Assembly: GCA_028564705.1 (NCBI GenBank)
Contig: JAPXFQ010000065.1
Coordinates: 2,604,001 to 2,668,000 of the forward strand
Length of the DNA: 64,000 nucleotides
Direction of reading: 5' to 3'
Source: Apricaphanius iberus
Lineage: Eukaryota > Chordata > Actinopteri > Cyprinodontiformes > Aphaniidae
The notes beneath the pieces were generated by a model that saw only the letters and a list, made by a program, of their open reading frames with translations, ran no database searches and was not told the DNA's origin. Shown here one piece after another: positions 60,370 to 64,000 of this stretch; position 1 is the first letter of the stretch, and every line of letters begins with the position of its first letter. Made by a program: the position numbers and the translations under genes.

Positions 60370-61530
60370 TATGAAGCACCTGCAGCAGCATCAGCAGCAC
60401 TCTGTCCTCGAAATCAGGGAAATGAGAATTTTGCATATCCCCCGGTATCCCTGGGACATGTCTTAAGTTCTTAAGTTTTAAGTCCAGAGCTGAGAGTTGA
60501 AACTCCTATCGACAGGAGACTATGCCAGACGTTCCCCGCAGACCCTCACAACACGTTTGGGCCTGCCAGGTCTGCCCAGCGTCCTCCCCCACCATCGGAG
60601 CCAACTCACCACCAGGTAGTGTTCGGTGGACAGCTTTGCCCCTCTCTTTACTTGAGTGTCCAAATCATGCGGTCGCAGATCAGATGAAACGACAAGCAAG
60701 TCGATCATCGAGCTGCGGCCTAGGGTGTCCTGGTGCCAAGTGCATACATGGATGACCTTGGTGTTAGTAATGGACAATCTATGATGAGCACAGAAGTCCA
60801 ACAACAGACCACCGCTTGGATTCAGATTGGGGGGCTATTCCGCCCAACCTCACCTCTCCAGGTCTCACTGTCATTGCTCTTGTGAGTGTTGAAGTCCCCG
60901 AACAGAATGAGGGAATCCCCAGAAGGAGCGCTCTCCAGTACCCCCTCCAAGGACTCCAAGAAGGGTGGGTAATTTGAGCTACCATTTGGTGCATAAGCAG
61001 AAAAAAATAGTCAGGACCAGACCCCCACCTGTGGGCAGAGGCTACTCTCTCATTCACAGGGGTAAACCCCAACGTACAGGTGTCGAGAGGAGGGGCAACA
61101 ACTATGCCCACCCAGCTTGGCGCCTCTCAACGGGATCAACTCCAGAGGGGAAGCGAGTCCAACCCCTCTCGAGGAGATGGAGAACCAGAGCCATGTGTTG
61201 AGGTGAGGCCGATGATGTCCAGTCGGGACCTCGCACACCAGCTCCGGCTCCTTTCCCACCAGAGAGGTGACGTTCCCTGTCAAAAGAGCCAGCCTCTGCA
61301 ACCAAGGATCATACCATCAAGGTACCCGCCTTCAGCCACCACCGATTTTACACTGCACCTGACCCTTATGGCCTCTCCCACAGGTGGTGAGCTCATGTGA
61401 AGGGGGGCCCATGTTGCCCGACCGGGATCCATGGGTAAAGGCCCGGCCACCAGGTGCTCACCAATGTGTCCCACCTCCAAGCCTGGCTCCAGAGTGGGGC
61501 GCCGGTGACCCGCGTCCATGACCACATGCA
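60370..61530 (-). pseudogene. LINE endonuclease region, antisense, broken
   Basis: The minus strand, read across several frames, encodes the endonuclease part of a widespread fish LINE. In order there is a VVAEGGYLDGMILGC leader (near 61310-61350), RLALLTGNVTSLVGKEPELV (61294-61235), a FTPVNERVAS segment (about 61060), and LDFCAHHRLSITNT followed by CTWHQDTLGR and SSDLRPHDLDTQVKRGAKLS near 60800-60610. The His of the final SDH-type block is present as STEHYLVVSWL. The reverse transcriptase part that should follow is missing. G+C content is much higher than the surroundings. It is probably the same family as the fragment at 12745-13990. Confidence 0.75.
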
Positions 61531-62439
61531 GCTATAACTAGCTGACCAGAAAACAGCTGGTCTCCTTTTCTTTAAGAGTGATTCCTCCATACAACATATT
61601 CACTCTGCAGTGGAGATATACGGATCATTCAAGTAATAGGTTTTTCAGCCTGCTCAGTTGCTCAAGCAGGAATATGTTTTTGGTCTGCCACAATAAAGCT
61701 GCTAGCATCTGTCTTCTGGAATTGTTTCTGTGGTGCTGGCACATAATTTATACATAACTGTGGCATCACATTGTTATGCTTTTAAAGAAATGTTTAAGAA
61801 GAGTAGAAAGAGAAACTTTAAAAAACATGCGTGGACACTTTTCTGTTTAAGCTTTCTCAGATCAGCCACATAAGTTTAACACAGCCTTCAGCTACATTGT
61901 ACAAGATATTTTTCTGCATCATTTTTCCCAACATTGTGTTGAATCTGGTGTTAAGTGGAACCACGCTGTGGAACATGGATTTCCTTCCATCTGTTCAATC
62001 TCTTCCTTCTCAGTAACCTCTCAGATGTATCAGTTAGTCTAAACCCCTCCATAAATCTGGGATTTAGAGTTGTTTCTGTATCAAATTCTTAAACCAATGG
62101 GGAGGAAAGAGACTGAGAGAAAGAGAAACAGTCAGAGTTCAAGTGGAAAACAAAGATACCCTGGTTGCTACTTCTGATTTGTTTATATATCCGGTGTTTT
62201 AGTTGTGTTTGTCCTTGACTGTCTGCTTTCTGCTCTTTCTCCATGTTTCCAGAGAGTTCCACCAGAGGTCCTGGTAGACCTGTGGACTTGCCAATCAAGC
62301 AGAGGGCGGTGCCTACCTGCTGCATCTACTCAGGCGTCACTCATTAAGCTGATCATCAGCCGAGGATTTATGGATCTTCAATGCGTTCAAACAACTGACA
62401 TTCAATTATTGGGAAATTATACAGGGATGAGACATACTG
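61531..62439. other. unannotated stretch
   Basis: Nothing recognised. The 79-codon plus-strand frame at 62205-62444 has no family motif. Confidence 0.4.
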
Positions 62440-62785
62440 CGTAGCAGGCGAAAAGCAGTAAGCGAGCGATGTGGTAGATCTGAATCTCTAGTATGAATTT
62501 GGCGTAGTAGGCATAAAGTTCCCGGATGTGTACTACAGCCAAAGTGAAATACGACGCACGCTACACTATCCCACAATGCAGCAGAAGCCCCAAAATCGTA
62601 GAAGAAGAGTGACGTTGGCTACCGAGGAACGGACCACAGGCGACGTAACGTAACGTAAACATCCCAGTAAAATGGTGGAGCAGTATGTCCAATTTCATGC
62701 CTACTACTCACTAGTTTGCTCCGCAGTATTCACTGCATCAATGGGCAATTAGCTACTATGTAGCATGTAGTAAATACTAAGGATT
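62440..62785. repeat. possible MITE with TAGTA-rich ends (tentative)
   Basis: Both sides contain TACTACG/TAGTAG-type motifs (ATTTGGCGTAGTAGGC near 62498, TATGTAGCATGTAGTA near 62758) around a CpG-rich core with ACGTAACGTAACGTAA at 62643. This resembles a fish MITE with TAGTATG-type ends. Exact ends and target duplication could not be fixed. Confidence 0.35.
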
Positions 62786-62954
62786 CATTCCAGGGTGAGT
62801 GATATAAAGCTGTATGGTCAACCTCAAGTCCTCCTTGTTTTCACATGCTGGCTGCTACGTGAATTCCTCATGATCTACCTGTTAAATTTCTATGTTCCAC
62901 CCAAGGGGTTCCTCGTTGCAAGAATCTCTTCATGACCTGTTTTCCAGCTTCTCA

Positions 62955-63506
62955 GGCCATGTCCACACATAGCCGTTTTTTTTTTTAAAAACGAAGATTT
63001 TCCTCTGCTCCTTGAAAAAAAAAATCTCCATCCACACGTAACCGGATAAATGCGTTTTTCAGCACATTCATAGACGTGGCAAACCTGTAGGGCGCAGTAG
63101 TTCTCCCCAGTCCTATCCGCCAAGAGAAACTTTATATCCTCTATCTTCAGCACGCAGCAGTCATACAGCTTGTAAAAGCAAACAAACAAGACGCGCTTTA
63201 ACAATGGATGATACCAACACAGCGCTGAGGAAATAAATTCTGTTTTCGAGAGTAAACACAGGTCGCACATGTTGTGTTGGAGCATTTTTTGTTGCGGTTA
63301 GTGGCGTTACGGCTCTTAAAACTCCGTGTTCAACCGTCCACACGCAGATACTGAAAACGGAGAAAACGCAGATCTCCACTTTGGCCGGAGTTTTTAAAAA
63401 GCTTTGTTTTTGGTGCCGAAAACCTCCGGCTACGTGTGGATAACAGGCCAAACCGTAGAAAAATATCTCCGTTTTGTGCGATACCCGGCTACGTGTGGAC
63501 AGGGCC
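62955..63506. mobile_element. MITE with GGCC-TGTCCACAC inverted ends
   Basis: The left end GGCCATGTCCACACATAGCC and the reverse complement of the right end GGCCCTGTCCACACGTAGCC match except for two positions. TCA flanks both sides (62952-62954 and 63507-63509), a 3-bp duplication compatible with a PIF/Harbinger-type element. The body has a second layer of CACACG/CGTGTG inverted motifs (63033 and 63434). No coding capacity is seen in 552 bp. Confidence 0.75.
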
Positions 63507-63509
63507 TCA

Positions 63510-64000
63510 GTGAGCCTTTGGTTTCAAGTTCAATAGTACATTAGTACATTACCTTCTGCGTGGCATCCATTTTCACCTCTAAATCTTTTCCTCTGCTGTT
63601 CATCTCACCATTTCTTTGAGAAATGATCGTAATCTCCAGCATCTTCACATTATTTTTATGATAAATATAAGCCCTTACAACTGGTCTACCTACTGGGGTT
63701 CTGCATGTAGCTTAGAAAACATTAACATGACACAGAAGTTTTGGGGAAGCTGCCAGTTTTTTAGCTGGGAAAATATATTCTGGTACTCATGTGGGATTGC
63801 CTATGTGAACACATAACTGAGCATGAAAATATGCAAATAGTTTGTTTTTACGGTTCATTCTAACAAACGTTCAGAGTCCCATGCACAAAGAGAGTGCTTT
63901 TTAGTCTGGACTGCTGCTGTCTGCTGTGCTGAGAGGAGATTTGAGCATTTCCTCAGGGGTGAACAGCACAGAATACTGAAGGCAATACTGAAATATAGCA
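63510..64000. other. unannotated stretch at window end
   Basis: No gene or repeat recognised. Confidence 0.4.

Noticed and set aside
1..64000. CRISPR arrays, bacterial operons, riboswitches or phage features
   Set aside because: The sequence is vertebrate-like; tandem repeats seen are microsatellites or a three-unit 69-bp repeat without spacer architecture.

Overview
The window reads as vertebrate nuclear DNA, most likely from a ray-finned (probably percomorph) fish. It is AT-rich, has no bacterial-style gene packing, and I found no convincing host exon on either strand. Nearly everything recognisable is repeat-derived: L2/CR1-type LINEs with short-repeat 3' tails, Tc1-like transposons, hAT-type elements with 8-bp target duplications, TTAA-flanked elements carrying THAP-domain exons (Kolobok-like), a PIF/Harbinger remnant and a Ty3/Gypsy integrase relic. 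That mix is typical of teleost intergenic or intronic DNA. The species call is inference.

Layout. 0.8-2.4 kb: copy A of an unnamed repeat family (family X) with a LINE 3' end inside it. 3.0-4.1 kb: THAP/TTAA element. 6.5-6.9 kb: hAT MITE. 8.1-8.3 kb: second THAP exon relic. 8.9-9.2 and 10.3-10.45 kb: dispersed repeats with partners at 56.5 and 59.5 kb. 11.9-12.3 kb: Tc1 5' end. 12.7-14.0 kb: LINE C-terminus split by a ~970-bp insertion. 14.1-15.2 kb: Tc1 pseudogene holding a hAT MITE. 18.6, 20.5, 24.4 and 52.3 kb: more Tc1 pieces. 21.1-21.8 kb: hAT element. 27.6-30.4 kb: TTAA element split by a 1752-bp hAT element that carries a 3 x 69-bp tandem repeat.

31.2-36.2 kb: family X copy B with a broken but nearly full-length LINE inserted. 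39.9-40.8 and 48.2-49.1 kb: an ~870-bp near-identical duplication, each copy starting at a (TTTC)n tract. 42.1-43.1 kb: dispersed repeat with an internal tRNA-like module. 43.6-44.9 kb: decayed second copy of the THAP/TTAA element. 51.8, 53.5 and 54.5 kb: LINE and Gypsy relics. 57.5-60.05 kb: an old repeat split by a Harbinger element and a small repeat. 60.4-61.5 kb: antisense LINE endonuclease region. 62.96-63.5 kb: MITE.

No intact protein-coding gene is supported. Every transposase or reverse transcriptase reading frame I recognise is broken. Insertions, not gene cooperation, organise the region: at least six nested pairs can be ordered by which element interrupts which. Family names rest on recognition of sequence patterns, not on a database search.
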